Assembly (NCBI GenBank): GCA_020636195.1
Contig: JACJYH010000013.1
Location: 1 to 17,353, forward strand
DNA from: Lewinellaceae bacterium
Lineage (GTDB): Bacteria > Bacteroidota > Bacteroidia > Chitinophagales > Saprospiraceae
Length of the DNA: 17,353 nt
Direction: 5' to 3'
The position numbers and the translations under genes were made by a program. Positions 1-8,646 of the stretch are shown here, in pieces; position 1 is the stretch's first letter; every line of letters starts with the position of its first letter. The notes under the pieces are model-generated. The model ran no database searches, was not told the DNA's origin, and saw only the letters and a program-made list of their open reading frames with translations.

Positions 1-563
1 CACATGCCAAAATAATAGTTTGAAGGATAGTAATATTCGTTCTTGATTTCTTTGATCCTTTTGAAATCTTCTTCGGCTTCCTTAAATTCTTTTAAAACAA
101 AGTGTGCATATCCCTTTTTGAAGGATGCTTCTGACATGTCGAATTCACTCAGATGGTTGAGATTGATCAAGTCATAGGTTTCAATGGTCTTTTTATATAG
201 GTTTTTGTTGTAATAATATGAACCAAGTTCCAAAATGGCAGGAATGGCGACGGGATTAGGGTAAAATTCTTTAATATTCTTGATGAGAGTCTCCTCACTT
301 CCATATTGTTCCAGTCTATTTGACGCAATACCTGACGTAATTACGGATTCTTTGATTAGATTATCAAAGTCATAGACGTATGGTGGCGAGTAACTATCAG
401 AAAATAAGTCCGAATAATACTTTGCAAAATAGTATAAATTATCATCAAATGCCTGTTGTCCAAGCTGCAAATGACGCAAATCCTCATAATGCATGTCTTC
501 ACTTTGTGCCCATGATGTAGTGGCACATATAACCAACATTATAGCAAAGCCAAATTTTCTCAT
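1..563 (-). CDS. Exported tetratricopeptide-repeat protein, N-terminal part (gene cut by window edge)
   Basis: Translation from the ATG at 563 gives 187 residues with no stop before the window ends, so the C-terminus is missing. Residues 1-19 form a Sec signal peptide: a Lys/Arg start, a hydrophobic stretch (FGFAIMLVICATT) and a likely cut after SWA. The mature part is rich in Tyr, Phe, Glu and Lys. From about residue 103 it has helix-pair repeats of TPR type, for example LELGSYYYNKNLYKKTIETY (111-130) and KKGYAHFVLKEFKEAEEDF (149-167). Such proteins are common in Bacteroidota as large periplasmic or outer-membrane-associated scaffolds, but the partner cannot be told from the sequence. It follows ychF on the same strand after 260 bases, which suggests its own promoter. 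The reading frame and signal peptide are clear; the role is unknown. Confidence 0.85.
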   Translation of the reverse strand, partial: MRKFGFAIMLVICATTSWAQSEDMHYEDLRHLQLGQQAFDDNLYYFAKYYSDLFSDSYSPPYVYDFDNLIKESVITSGIASNRLEQYGSEETLIKNIKEFYPNPVAIPAILELGSYYYNKNLYKKTIETYDLINLNHLSEFDMSEASFKKGYAHFVLKEFKEAEEDFKRIKEIKNEYYYPSNYYFGM

Positions 564-626
564 TCCAAACGATTTATACCTACGAACTATTAAAAATCAC
601 TTTTTATTATAGCCGAATCAAAAATG

Positions 627-634
627 CAAAAATA
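627..634 (-). promoter_or_regulatory. Possible -7 element (TATTTTTG) for the TPR gene
   Basis: Read on the minus strand, this matches the Bacteroidota -7 consensus TAnnTTTG and lies 63 bases before the ATG. I found no TTTG or TTG at the expected distance upstream. In such AT-rich DNA the match could be chance. Confidence 0.25.
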
Positions 635-720
635 CGCACAATATTTTAATTATAGCATAATGAATATATTATACTTTAGGATTACCATAAATATGTTGAA
701 TTTTGTGCGTGGGAAGGCAT

Positions 721-741
721 CTCTAAGTGGTCAACTTAGAG
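721..741. repeat. Inverted repeat, 8-base arms, 5-base loop
   Basis: CTCTAAGT (721-728) and ACTTAGAG (734-741) are perfect complements around GGTCA. The repeat lies about 80 bases past the ychF stop. Without a T-run it is not a classical intrinsic terminator; it could be a 3' stabilising hairpin or a dimer-binding site. Confidence 0.5.
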
Positions 742-823
742 TTATACATAGCAGAATTGACCGAGACTATTAAATTGAGAATCTAGTCAGTATTTTACTA
801 AAAATTTACAGTTTTCTATTTTG

Positions 824-1921
824 TTAGACATTAAATCTAAAGTGCATGACATCACCATCTTCCACAGTGTAGTCTTTCCCTTCCACGTTCATTTTTCCCG
901 CTTCTTTCACTGCTGCTTCCGAACCGTAATGAATAAAATCCTTGTACTTTATCACTTCTGCCCTAATAAACCCTTTTTCAAAATCCGTGTGTATGACTCC
1001 GGCAGCTTGTGGCGCCTTCCATCCTCTATGAATAGTCCACGCTCTGACTTCCTTGACCCCTGCAGTGAAATAAGTACTCAGGTCAAGGAGCTTGTATGCT
1101 GCTCTGATCACCCTATTCACACCTGGTTCTTGCAATCCCATAGCTTCTATAAATTCCATTCTCTCCTCTTTTGACTCTAGTTCCGCAATCTCTGCTTCAC
1201 TACCGGCGCATATCAGAATGGTCTCCGCACCTTCCCCTTGGATAGCTTCTAAAAATCTTTTTGTAAATGGATTCCCATCCAAAACACTATTTTCGTCCAC
1301 GTTGCACACATACAAAATTGGTTTGGATGTCAGAAGATATAGGTCATTGAACAATTCTGCAAAATGCTCGTCCACTGCAAAACTTCTTGCCGGTTTTTCG
1401 CTTTCTAGGTGCTTCAATAATTTTTCAGCCCATTCCACATTGGCTTGGTCATCTTTTTGACCGGATTTGGCTTGTTTTTTTAGTTTATCGATGCGTTTTT
1501 CCATGGTCTCAATATCCTTGAATATCAATTCCAAATCTATAATCTCCTTATCCCTCACAGGATCAACGCTTCCATCTACATGGACTACATTGTCATCTTC
1601 AAAGCATCTAACTACATGAATGATGGCGTCCACTTCTCGTATGTTTGCCAAAAACTGGTTGCCCAATCCTTCCCCTTTGCTGGCACCTTTGATGAGACCG
1701 GCAATATCCAGAATTTCCACACTAGTTGGCAAAATCCTTTGGGGTTGGACTAATTCAGCTAATGCGTCAAGCCTTGGGTCGGGCACCACTATCACCCCTA
1801 AATTTGGTTCTTTGGTTGCAAAAGGATAATTCGCTGCCAAAGCCTTTGCAGATGTCAATGCATTGAAAAGAGTGGATTTACCCACATTCGGAAGTCCTAC
1901 GATACCACACTGTAATCCCAT
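824..1921 (-). CDS. ychF: YchF/Obg-family ATPase (OLA1 homologue)
   Basis: This is a cytosolic P-loop nucleotidase of the Obg/YchF family, which binds ATP rather than GTP and associates with ribosomes. The 365 residues match the usual full length (about 363). The P-loop GLPNVGKS is at 9-16, the switch region YPFATKEPN at 32-40, DIAG at 72-75 followed by the glycine-rich loop KGASKGEGLGNQF, and NVDE at 207-210, which replaces the NKxD of true GTPases and explains ATP preference. A coiled-coil insert lies around 130-170, and the C-terminal TGS domain runs from about 281 to 364, ending HFRFNV. The start is fixed by the conserved MGxxCGIVGLPNVGKS N-terminus. Residue 35 is Ala where the E. coli protein has the cysteine linked to redox control. 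The gene looks monocistronic, with a TACCTTTG element upstream. Confidence 0.98.
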   Translation of the reverse strand: MGLQCGIVGLPNVGKSTLFNALTSAKALAANYPFATKEPNLGVIVVPDPRLDALAELVQPQRILPTSVEILDIAGLIKGASKGEGLGNQFLANIREVDAIIHVVRCFEDDNVVHVDGSVDPVRDKEIIDLELIFKDIETMEKRIDKLKKQAKSGQKDDQANVEWAEKLLKHLESEKPARSFAVDEHFAELFNDLYLLTSKPILYVCNVDENSVLDGNPFTKRFLEAIQGEGAETILICAGSEAEIAELESKEERMEFIEAMGLQEPGVNRVIRAAYKLLDLSTYFTAGVKEVRAWTIHRGWKAPQAAGVIHTDFEKGFIRAEVIKYKDFIHYGSEAAVKEAGKMNVEGKDYTVEDGDVMHFRFNV

Positions 1922-1958
1922 AATGAAACTTTAAATTTACGTTTTTTAAAAAACGCCG

Positions 1959-1966
1959 CAAAGGTA
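1959..1966 (-). promoter_or_regulatory. Candidate -7 element (TACCTTTG) for ychF
   Basis: On the minus strand this matches TAnnTTTG exactly and sits 37 bases before the ychF ATG, giving a leader of about 30 bases that contains the 1941-1954 palindrome. No good -33 TTTG was found at the usual spacing. Confidence 0.4.
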
Positions 1967-2309
1967 AACATTACCATCAATTTAAAGATAAAATTATCAT
2001 CTAATAGTCTAGATCTACCTGAAAAATACCATATATTTCATCGCCTTGAATACCTTGTTTTTGGACGCTTAATCAGTGCATTTTGGGGAGATTATGATCA
2101 AAATCTATTAATTTCTTAAAAATATTAACAAATTTCACTTCAAATTTACATAAAAATTGTGTGACAAAGATTACAAAATAAATTGATATTAAAATAAAAT
2201 ATCTATGTATTGTATTCATTACATACAACTTATATTTTCCGCTTCCAATTTGGTGAGTCAAATCAATGAAAAAATAATTTAGATCATAGCTGCAAAATTA
2301 AATTAGTTA

Positions 2310-2317
2310 TATCTTTG
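2310..2317 (+). promoter_or_regulatory. Candidate -7 element (TATCTTTG) for the sus operon
   Basis: This is an exact match to TAnnTTTG, 55 bases before the susC-like ATG, which gives a plausible leader of about 45-50 bases. The -33 region is weak, as expected if an activator or ECF sigma factor drives the operon; neither is encoded in the window. Confidence 0.4.
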
Positions 2318-2372
2318 CAATCACTTAAATCTTTTCAAATTATTTACATTTTCTTAACCAAATGATATTCTT

Positions 2373-5339
2373 ATGAGTATTCAAAACAGTCTCAAGGGTT
2401 GGTTAATGCTATTTCTAATAGTATTCACCACGGGAATTTCCATTGCGCAAAGAGAGATCACCGGAACGGTGTATGATCTTGCGGATAATTCTCCACTCAT
2501 CGGCGCCAACATTTTAATTATTGGTACTGATATGGGAACCATCACCGATTTAGATGGTAATTTTAGTTTAAAAGTGGAAAAAAGTGCACAACAAATTGAA
2601 GTAAGCTATATTGGTTATACTTCACAGATCATTGAATTAACTACTGAAAATCATTATAATATATCTTTATCAGCAGGAAAAGTCATCGATGAAGTCCTTG
2701 TGATAGGTTATGGAACCATCAAGAAATCTGATAAAACCGGCGCCGTAACGTCTGTCAATTCGGCTGAACTCAACACAGGTCGATTATCAGATCCTATTGA
2801 AGGTCTTCAAGGTAAGGCAGCCGGTGTGACTATCTCAAAGCAAGGTGGTGACCCAAATGGAGGTTTCTCTGTCAACATCAGAAATGCTTCTAGTTTTGCT
2901 TCAGGTACAGGTCCACTTTTTGTGGTTGATGGAGTTCCCGGTGTGGATCCAACAACTATTGCACCTGCAGACATTGAGTCTTACAACGTCTTGAAAGATG
3001 CGTCTTCTACAGCCATCTATGGATCAAGAGGCGCCAATGGTGTCATCATCATCACGACGAAAAGCGCTTCTAAAAAAGAAGGTGACAACCTTGTTATCGA
3101 CTTTTCATCTCAGCTTTCCGTGGATAATGTTGCTAGAAGATACGATTTATTGACCGGAGACCAAGTGAGAGATTTCGCTGCTAAAACAGGAAGGACATTT
3201 ATTGACAATGGTGCAAACACAGACTGGCAAGATGAAATATTCAGAACCGGTTTGACCCAAGACCACAATTTATCTTTCATGAATGGCACTAAAACTGCCA
3301 ATTTCAGAGCTTCCGTATCACACATGAAAATTGAAGGTGTGATTCAAGGTTCTTCCAAAACTAGGGATATTGCCAGATTGAACTATTCTCAGAAGGCATT
3401 CGGAGATGTGATGACCATCAATACGAGATTGTCAGGAACAATAGAACACAACAATTACATCAATTATGGTGGCGGTATTTCTCCTACAAACGTGATTTAT
3501 CAAGCATTGAGAAGATCACCAACGGATCCTGCGTACAATTCTGATGGTTCATTCTTTGAAACAGACAGATCATTCCAGTATTACAATCCTTTATCCATCA
3601 TCAATGATATTACAAATTATAGAGATGCAAAAAGATTGCTTGGAAATATCAGTGTAGATCTCAACCTACATAAAAATTTGAAAGGCTGGGTGAACCTAGC
3701 TTATACCAGAGACGACGGATTGGCTATGTATTATGAGCCGAGTTATACAGCATCAAACCAAACACATGGCTTTGGCAGAAGGTCATATGATGATAAATTG
3801 ACGAAGTTATTGGAAAGTACATTGACATATCAAAGACAGTTTAATGATAGTCATAACTTTTCATTGATGGGTGGTTATTCTTGGCAAATTTTCCAATACA
3901 ATGGATTTGTTTCTGCCGGTAGAAACTCAACATCTGATTATATTGGCGCATACAATCCTGTGGTTTTCTTGGATAATGAGACAGACCCTGACACAGGGTA
4001 TAAAAATGAGAGCCTTCTGATATCCTTTTTCAGTAGAGCATTGTATGATTATAAAGGCAAATACTTCCTTTCTGCCAGCTTAAGGAGAGATGGTTCAAGT
4101 AAGTTCGGAGCAAATAACGAATGGGGTTGGTTCCCGTCAGCGTCATTAGGATGGAATCTTGCTGAAGAGAATTTTATGCAAAATCAGTCGCTCTTTGACG
4201 TTTTAAAATTGAGACTTAGTTATGGTCTTGCAGGAAATGAAAACATCCAGGCTGACGCTGAAAAAGTTCTATATGCACCAGGTGGAAAAGCCATCAATCC
4301 TGAAACAGGACAAGAAGTAGTTAACTATGTTGTTTATGGTGGTACCAACCCAAATCCAAATTTGAGATGGGAAACCAATGCTGAAACCAATTTGGGAATA
4401 GACTTCGGATTGTGGTCCAGCAAATTATCAGGTTCCATAGAATTATACCAAAGACGCACATACGATTTGATCTATCCTTTCCAAGTACCTGTTCCACCGA
4501 ATAAGCAAAGAACAACTTACGGAAATGCCGGAGAAATCAAAAATCAGGGTATCGAAATAACGGCCCAGTACTTTGCCATAAACAAAAGTAAATTGAAGTG
4601 GAAGACTTTGGTGACTTTCAGTAGCAACTCACAAAAAACCATTTCATTGGGTGATGATGAATTCAAGTTGGAAGAGATCCCTACCCTTTATGTGTCAGGA
4701 AGAGGACTTGTAGGCGGTATCAATAATGCACAAGTGATCAGACCAGGATTGGCTATTGGAACATTTGTAATGCCGGAATATGCCGGATTGAGTGATGACG
4801 GCAAGTTCTTGTTCTACACTGCTTCAGGTGGTGTGACGAGAGATGTATCCTTGGCTGAAAGGAGAGTTGTCGGAAGTGCACAACCTAAGTTTATTTTTGG
4901 TTGGTCAAATTTCTTCAATATCGGCAACAATCTAGATGTGAGCATGGCTTGGAGAGGTATATTCGGATATGATGTACTGAATGTGACAAGGATGGTATTC
5001 AGCAACCCATCCGACCTCCCTACATTGAACACATTACAAGAAGCATTGACAGAATATGACAAGGGGCTTACGTCCAATCCTACTTTGAGCAGTTATTATC
5101 TGGAAGATGCCAGTTTTGTGAGATTGGACAATATTTCTGTTGGTTACAACATAAATGTGAAAAATAAATATCTTAAAAATGTAAGATTGTATGTGACCGG
5201 CTCAAACCTATTGCTCTTCACCGGATATAGTGGAATAGATCCTGAAATAGCATTTGGTGGTACAGAATTTGGTAGAGATCAATATGATGTTTACCCTCGT
5301 ACAAGAACTTTTACTATTGGATTGAATGCAAAATTATAA
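2373..5339 (+). CDS. SusC/RagA-family TonB-linked outer-membrane transporter
   Basis: This 988-residue protein is a TonB-dependent outer-membrane barrel of the SusC/RagA family, which imports oligosaccharides or peptides with a SusD partner as lid. Residues 1-25 are a signal peptide (cut near SIA/Q). A carboxypeptidase-regulatory-like beta-sandwich (GTVYD...SPLIGANILIIGT...TDLDGNFSL) covers about 28-100. A TonB-box-like stretch, EVLVIGYGTIKKSDKTGAV, begins at 107. The plug follows to about 230 and contains the SusC hallmark DASSTAIYGSRGANGVIIIT (209-228). The rest is barrel, ending in alternating beta residues (FTIGLNAKL). The length is normal for the family. The start at 2373 is preceded by an A-rich leader rather than a Shine-Dalgarno site; an ATG at 2362 is out of frame and stops at once. 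It is the first gene of the operon, 27 bases before the SusD gene. The substrate cannot be read from the sequence. Confidence 0.96.
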   Translation: MSIQNSLKGWLMLFLIVFTTGISIAQREITGTVYDLADNSPLIGANILIIGTDMGTITDLDGNFSLKVEKSAQQIEVSYIGYTSQIIELTTENHYNISLSAGKVIDEVLVIGYGTIKKSDKTGAVTSVNSAELNTGRLSDPIEGLQGKAAGVTISKQGGDPNGGFSVNIRNASSFASGTGPLFVVDGVPGVDPTTIAPADIESYNVLKDASSTAIYGSRGANGVIIITTKSASKKEGDNLVIDFSSQLSVDNVARRYDLLTGDQVRDFAAKTGRTFIDNGANTDWQDEIFRTGLTQDHNLSFMNGTKTANFRASVSHMKIEGVIQGSSKTRDIARLNYSQKAFGDVMTINTRLSGTIEHNNYINYGGGISPTNVIYQALRRSPTDPAYNSDGSFFETDRSFQYYNPLSIINDITNYRDAKRLLGNISVDLNLHKNLKGWVNLAYTRDDGLAMYYEPSYTASNQTHGFGRRSYDDKLTKLLESTLTYQRQFNDSHNFSLMGGYSWQIFQYNGFVSAGRNSTSDYIGAYNPVVFLDNETDPDTGYKNESLLISFFSRALYDYKGKYFLSASLRRDGSSKFGANNEWGWFPSASLGWNLAEENFMQNQSLFDVLKLRLSYGLAGNENIQADAEKVLYAPGGKAINPETGQEVVNYVVYGGTNPNPNLRWETNAETNLGIDFGLWSSKLSGSIELYQRRTYDLIYPFQVPVPPNKQRTTYGNAGEIKNQGIEITAQYFAINKSKLKWKTLVTFSSNSQKTISLGDDEFKLEEIPTLYVSGRGLVGGINNAQVIRPGLAIGTFVMPEYAGLSDDGKFLFYTASGGVTRDVSLAERRVVGSAQPKFIFGWSNFFNIGNNLDVSMAWRGIFGYDVLNVTRMVFSNPSDLPTLNTLQEALTEYDKGLTSNPTLSSYYLEDASFVRLDNISVGYNINVKNKYLKNVRLYVTGSNLLLFTGYSGIDPEIAFGGTEFGRDQYDVYPRTRTFTIGLNAKL

Positions 5340-5366
5340 TTTCAAACGTTATTAAAAAATAAGAAC

Positions 5367-6827
5367 ATGAGACGATATATAGCATTAACGCTTTTCATTA
5401 GTTTATTTGCCTGTACAAATTTAGATGAAACCATTTATGATAGGATTCCGGCAGATAAATTTCCTGAAAATGCGGATCAAGCCGCTCTAAAAGTGGTGCC
5501 TACCTACAAGGAATTGGCAGATCTCATTGATGATGCCGGTTGGTGGTTTTGGTCACAAGAAGTTACTAGTGACGAAATAGTATTCCCTGTAAGACTTACT
5601 GACTGGGAAGATGGTGGAAAATGGTATCTTCTGCACCAGCATAAATGGACAAATAACATCGATGCAGTAAATAGCATGTGGTCGCAGATTTATGACGGCG
5701 TCACGGAAGCAAATAGAGCTTTGGATGAATTAGAAGGATTAAATGATCCAACTACAGTGGCAAAATTGAAGACACTGAGAGCATTTTATTATTATTTATT
5801 GATAGATAATTATGGTGATGTTCCTTTAGTCACTTCATTTACAAAGGCTGATGCACAACCTTTCAAGGCAAAACGCAAAGAAGTGTATGATTACATAGTC
5901 AAAGATGTAAAAGATGCTCTACCATATTTGGAGTTTAATACACAAAAATTTGCTGTTTCCAAAGGTATGGCTTATACCCTACTAGCAAAATTGTATATCA
6001 ATTCTGAAGTGTACACTGGAAAAGCAGAATGGGCATTAGCTGAAAGCTATTGTGACAGCGTGATCAATAGTGGTGTTTATACATTGGAGTCAGAAGCATT
6101 GGCACCATTTAAAACAGCCAATGAAAACTCCATTGAGAATATTTTCACCATTCCATTTGATGAGAAAAGCCTTCCGGGATTTAGGATTCATATGAGAACT
6201 TTACACTATCAGCATAACCTCACATTTGATATGCCTGTAGGCCCATGGAATGGTTTTGGAGCCGTAGAAGATCATTACAATTCTTTTGAGAATGGTGATG
6301 AAAGAAAGAAAGGATTTTTGGTGGGTCCACAATATGCATCTAATGGTCAAGCATTGTTTGATCAAACTGCAGGTTCAGATGTGGTTATCAACCCACATAT
6401 TCCAAAACTCATTATAGATGGTTCATATACTTACGAGGAGATCAGAATGTCCGCAGCACGTGTAGCAAAGTTTGAAATCAAGAAAGGGGCGTTGGAAAGT
6501 TTGAGTAATGATTTTCCATTATTCAGATATGCCGATGTATTGCTCATGAAGGCTGAATGTATGGTGCGCCAAGGCAAGAACGGTGACAGCTACATCAATC
6601 AAATCAGAAGTCGTGCTAAAGTATCTAATTTTACTAATGCTAGTTTGGATATGATATTGGCGGAGAGAGGAAGAGAAATGTTCTGTGAGGGCCATAGACG
6701 CCAGGATTTAATTCGGTTTGGAAAATTCCTCAATGGATGGTGGGAGAAACAACCATCATTACCGGAGAGATTGACATTTCCAATACCACAGTGGGCCATT
6801 GATGCAAACCCCAATTTAGCTAAATAG
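5367..6827 (+). CDS. SusD/RagB-family nutrient-binding outer-membrane lipoprotein
   Basis: This is the 486-residue partner of the upstream SusC-type barrel; SusD proteins bind glycan at the cell surface and cap the transporter. A lipoprotein signal ends in LFAC with lipidation at Cys16, and the next residues TNLDE put two acids at +4/+5, in line with the Bacteroidota surface-export signal. The SusD N-terminal and TPR region is recognisable: NRALDELEGL near 116-125 and RAFYYYLLIDNYGDVPLVT (138-156), the family's most typical segment. The C-terminal SusD/RagB signature ILAERGREMFCEGHRRQDLI is at 430-449. Aromatic-rich segments at 58-94 (WWFWSQE..., KWYLLHQHKW) are possible ligand-contact sites, which is inference. 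It is 36 bases before the third operon gene. The family is certain; the ligand is unknown. Confidence 0.96.
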   Translation: MRRYIALTLFISLFACTNLDETIYDRIPADKFPENADQAALKVVPTYKELADLIDDAGWWFWSQEVTSDEIVFPVRLTDWEDGGKWYLLHQHKWTNNIDAVNSMWSQIYDGVTEANRALDELEGLNDPTTVAKLKTLRAFYYYLLIDNYGDVPLVTSFTKADAQPFKAKRKEVYDYIVKDVKDALPYLEFNTQKFAVSKGMAYTLLAKLYINSEVYTGKAEWALAESYCDSVINSGVYTLESEALAPFKTANENSIENIFTIPFDEKSLPGFRIHMRTLHYQHNLTFDMPVGPWNGFGAVEDHYNSFENGDERKKGFLVGPQYASNGQALFDQTAGSDVVINPHIPKLIIDGSYTYEEIRMSAARVAKFEIKKGALESLSNDFPLFRYADVLLMKAECMVRQGKNGDSYINQIRSRAKVSNFTNASLDMILAERGREMFCEGHRRQDLIRFGKFLNGWWEKQPSLPERLTFPIPQWAIDANPNLAK

Positions 6828-6863
6828 TCAACTATTTCATTAATTAATTAAATATTTAAAAAC

Positions 6864-8342
6864 ATGTTTTCATTTAATTTAAAATTTTTATTGCGCATAT
6901 TGCCACTGTTTTTACTAGTGAGTTTTGCATTATTAAGTTGTGGCGATGACGAAGATCCAAACCCAACGCCAACCGTAGAAGATGGAATGTATATCAAAGG
7001 TGCCGGAACAGCGTTTGCAGATTTCAGCTCAAAAGCTCTATTCACAGCCACGAAAAATGAAGTCAACCAATCATCTAGACCTGAATTAGTGGAAGTGTAC
7101 ATGGCTGTAAAAGCTGGATCAGATGGATTCAACATTGTAAGCGTCAATGGAACCACTCAAAAGGTGTATGGTCCCGGATCAGATTGGGCAGCTGCCACTC
7201 CTGGCAATGATGAACCAAAAAATGGTCTTTGGAAGGGTGCATTGACAGAATCAGCTTCAAAGTTCACAGTACCGGAAGATGGCTTATACCACATTGTTGT
7301 TGACCTTGGTCTTAACAAAGTTGCGATGGCCAAAGCTGATTGGGGAATCATCGGTGCTGCTACTCCCGGCGGTTGGAGCGACGGAACTTCAATGCCCGCT
7401 ACTTTTGATTTGAACAAAATGATATTCAAAGTTGAGAAACTTCTTCTTTTACCCAATGAGTACAAATTCAGATACTCCAACGGATGGAAAATTGAATTAG
7501 ATTTAACTTTAGATATTGGAGATAAAGATGGAAAATTAGGTGTCAAAGCCAATACTAATTTTGGTGGCACATTGTCATCTTTAGTTCCTGGTGGAGATAA
7601 CATTAAAAATGAAGTGTATGGAGAATATACAGTTACCCTTACATGGGAAGCTGGTGTTGGTTATTCTGCAACTGCAACAAAAACAGGTGACGGCCCTGTA
7701 TTACCTACATATCCAGATGCTATGTACTTAGTAGGAGCTGCTACTGCATATGCATGGGACACTCCGGGCACAAAAGCTGAAGCTATCATGCACAAAGCAG
7801 CAGGTGGTGCTCCAAGCGAAGGTATCTTCTGGAAAATTGCTTACCTAGAAACAGGTATGGGTTTCAAAGTATCTGCGGCAGACTGGAAAGCACCTAATTT
7901 AGGTTTTGGTGACGTAAAAGTGTTTGATGTAGATGGTGCTGCAGTTTCTGCTGATGGGGATGGAAATATGACAGTGGCTGAAAGCGGAATGTACGCCATT
8001 GTCTTGAACTTGAGAGATGACAATGTTCAATTGTCAGTAAAACCGGCTGAAGTGTATGGTATCGGAGATGCTTTCGGAAGCTGGGATGAAGACAAAGATA
8101 CATACAAATTCACAGTTGATAATACTACAAAGAACATCGTTTCTCCTGCTTTGGCTGCATCAGCAAACATCCGTATGTATGCGCAGCACCCTTGGATTCC
8201 GGCATGGTGGAATGCTGAGTTCAGAGTGAACAATGGTGTGATTGAATACAGAAATGATGGAGGCGATCAAGATCCTGTTGCAGGTACTGCAGGACAGAAA
8301 GTTACTTTACATTTTGACGACAATACAGGTTCTATTCAGTAA
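6864..8342 (+). CDS. SusE/SusF-type surface glycan-binding lipoprotein
   Basis: This 492-residue lipoprotein is the third gene of the operon. Its signal peptide ends LLSC (Cys26), followed by GDDED and a Pro/Thr linker (PNPTPT), a strong surface-export signal. Four beta-sandwich-like modules are visible by repeated starts: GMYIKGAGTAFADF (41-54), WGIIGAATPGGWSDGTSM (about 160), AMYLVGAATAYAWDTPG (about 287) and VYGIGDAFGSWDED (about 398). The second resembles the ATPGGW segment of SusE/SusF starch-binding modules. These proteins have no enzymatic activity; they hold polysaccharide at the surface for the SusCD complex. The ATPGGW motif makes an alpha-glucan ligand possible, but without an adjacent glycoside hydrolase this is only a suggestion. 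The stop is 24 bases before a strong terminator, marking the operon end. Confidence 0.85.
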   Translation: MFSFNLKFLLRILPLFLLVSFALLSCGDDEDPNPTPTVEDGMYIKGAGTAFADFSSKALFTATKNEVNQSSRPELVEVYMAVKAGSDGFNIVSVNGTTQKVYGPGSDWAAATPGNDEPKNGLWKGALTESASKFTVPEDGLYHIVVDLGLNKVAMAKADWGIIGAATPGGWSDGTSMPATFDLNKMIFKVEKLLLLPNEYKFRYSNGWKIELDLTLDIGDKDGKLGVKANTNFGGTLSSLVPGGDNIKNEVYGEYTVTLTWEAGVGYSATATKTGDGPVLPTYPDAMYLVGAATAYAWDTPGTKAEAIMHKAAGGAPSEGIFWKIAYLETGMGFKVSAADWKAPNLGFGDVKVFDVDGAAVSADGDGNMTVAESGMYAIVLNLRDDNVQLSVKPAEVYGIGDAFGSWDEDKDTYKFTVDNTTKNIVSPALAASANIRMYAQHPWIPAWWNAEFRVNNGVIEYRNDGGDQDPVAGTAGQKVTLHFDDNTGSIQ

Positions 8343-8351
8343 CCTATATTG
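8341..8351 (+). repeat. 11-base direct repeat, copy 1 (AACCTATATTG)
   Basis: The same 11 bases recur at 8551-8561. This copy begins at the last base of the SusE-type stop codon. Function unknown; it may be chance or a relic of a small duplication at the convergent junction. Confidence 0.4.
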
Positions 8352-8365
8352 AAATGAATATTTAC

Positions 8366-8407
8366 ACCCGAAGTGATGTCAAATATCGCTTCGGGTTTTT
8401 TGTTTTT
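8366..8407 (+). terminator. Intrinsic terminator of the susCDE-type operon
   Basis: A 12-base-pair stem, ACCCGAAGTGAT (8366-8377) with ATCGCTTCGGGT (8385-8396), one G-U pair, and a 7-base loop. It is followed by TTTTTTGTTTTT. The distance of 24 bases from the stop codon fits an operon terminator. Confidence 0.9.
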
Positions 8408-8488
8408 GGCAAATGACGAAGTCATTATTGGTTGATTTTTTACTTGTAAAGCTACCTAATAAATGAAGTTCATTTCTTTCAATCAAAG

Positions 8489-8536
8489 AAAATTTCAATT
8501 GTGATTATTGCTTCGTAGTATTTAAAATTTCAATTG
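8489..8536 (+). repeat. 13-base direct repeat pair AAAATTTCAATTG
   Basis: Identical copies at 8489-8501 and 8524-8536 are 35 bases apart from start to start. AT-rich content lowers the significance; no gene overlaps them. Confidence 0.4.
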
Positions 8537-8550
8537 AGCTTATCCCATTT

Positions 8551-8561
8551 AACCTATATTG
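8551..8561 (+). repeat. 11-base direct repeat, copy 2 (AACCTATATTG)
   Basis: Exact copy of 8341-8351, 210 bases downstream and outside any gene. Confidence 0.4.
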
Positions 8562-8646
8562 CTTATGAGTACGTGATAAGTTGCCTTAAATGTGGGTTAG
8601 GATAATTTTTTACGACTTCAAAAATTGCCGTTTTGGATAATAAAGC

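Larger units (their letters stand above)
564..823. other. Intergenic region between ychF and the TPR gene
   Basis: This AT-rich spacer lies between two minus-strand genes. It holds an 8-base perfect inverted repeat (CTCTAAGT, 721-728; ACTTAGAG, 734-741) with a 5-base loop and no T-run after it in either direction. Nearer the TPR gene is a TATTTTTG element. No open frame with coding character or tRNA-like fold was seen. Confidence 0.6.
1922..2372. other. Divergent intergenic region between ychF and the sus operon
   Basis: This 451-base, very AT-rich stretch separates ychF (minus) from susC (plus). It contains a TAnnTTTG element facing each way and a 14-base palindrome GTTTTTTAAAAAAC (1941-1954) in the ychF leader. 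A 62-codon minus-strand frame at 2073-2261 is low-complexity and judged non-coding. I saw no riboswitch-like or tRNA-like structure. Confidence 0.6.

Noticed and set aside
2073..2261. A 62-codon minus-strand frame with a hydrophobic middle, between ychF and the sus operon
   Set aside because: Its composition follows the AT-rich spacer (many Ile, Phe, Lys, Asn); no promoter element or family resemblance was seen.
7157..8233. Antisense frames within the SusE-like gene
   Set aside because: They lie wholly inside a well-supported lipoprotein gene and show no domain or start context.
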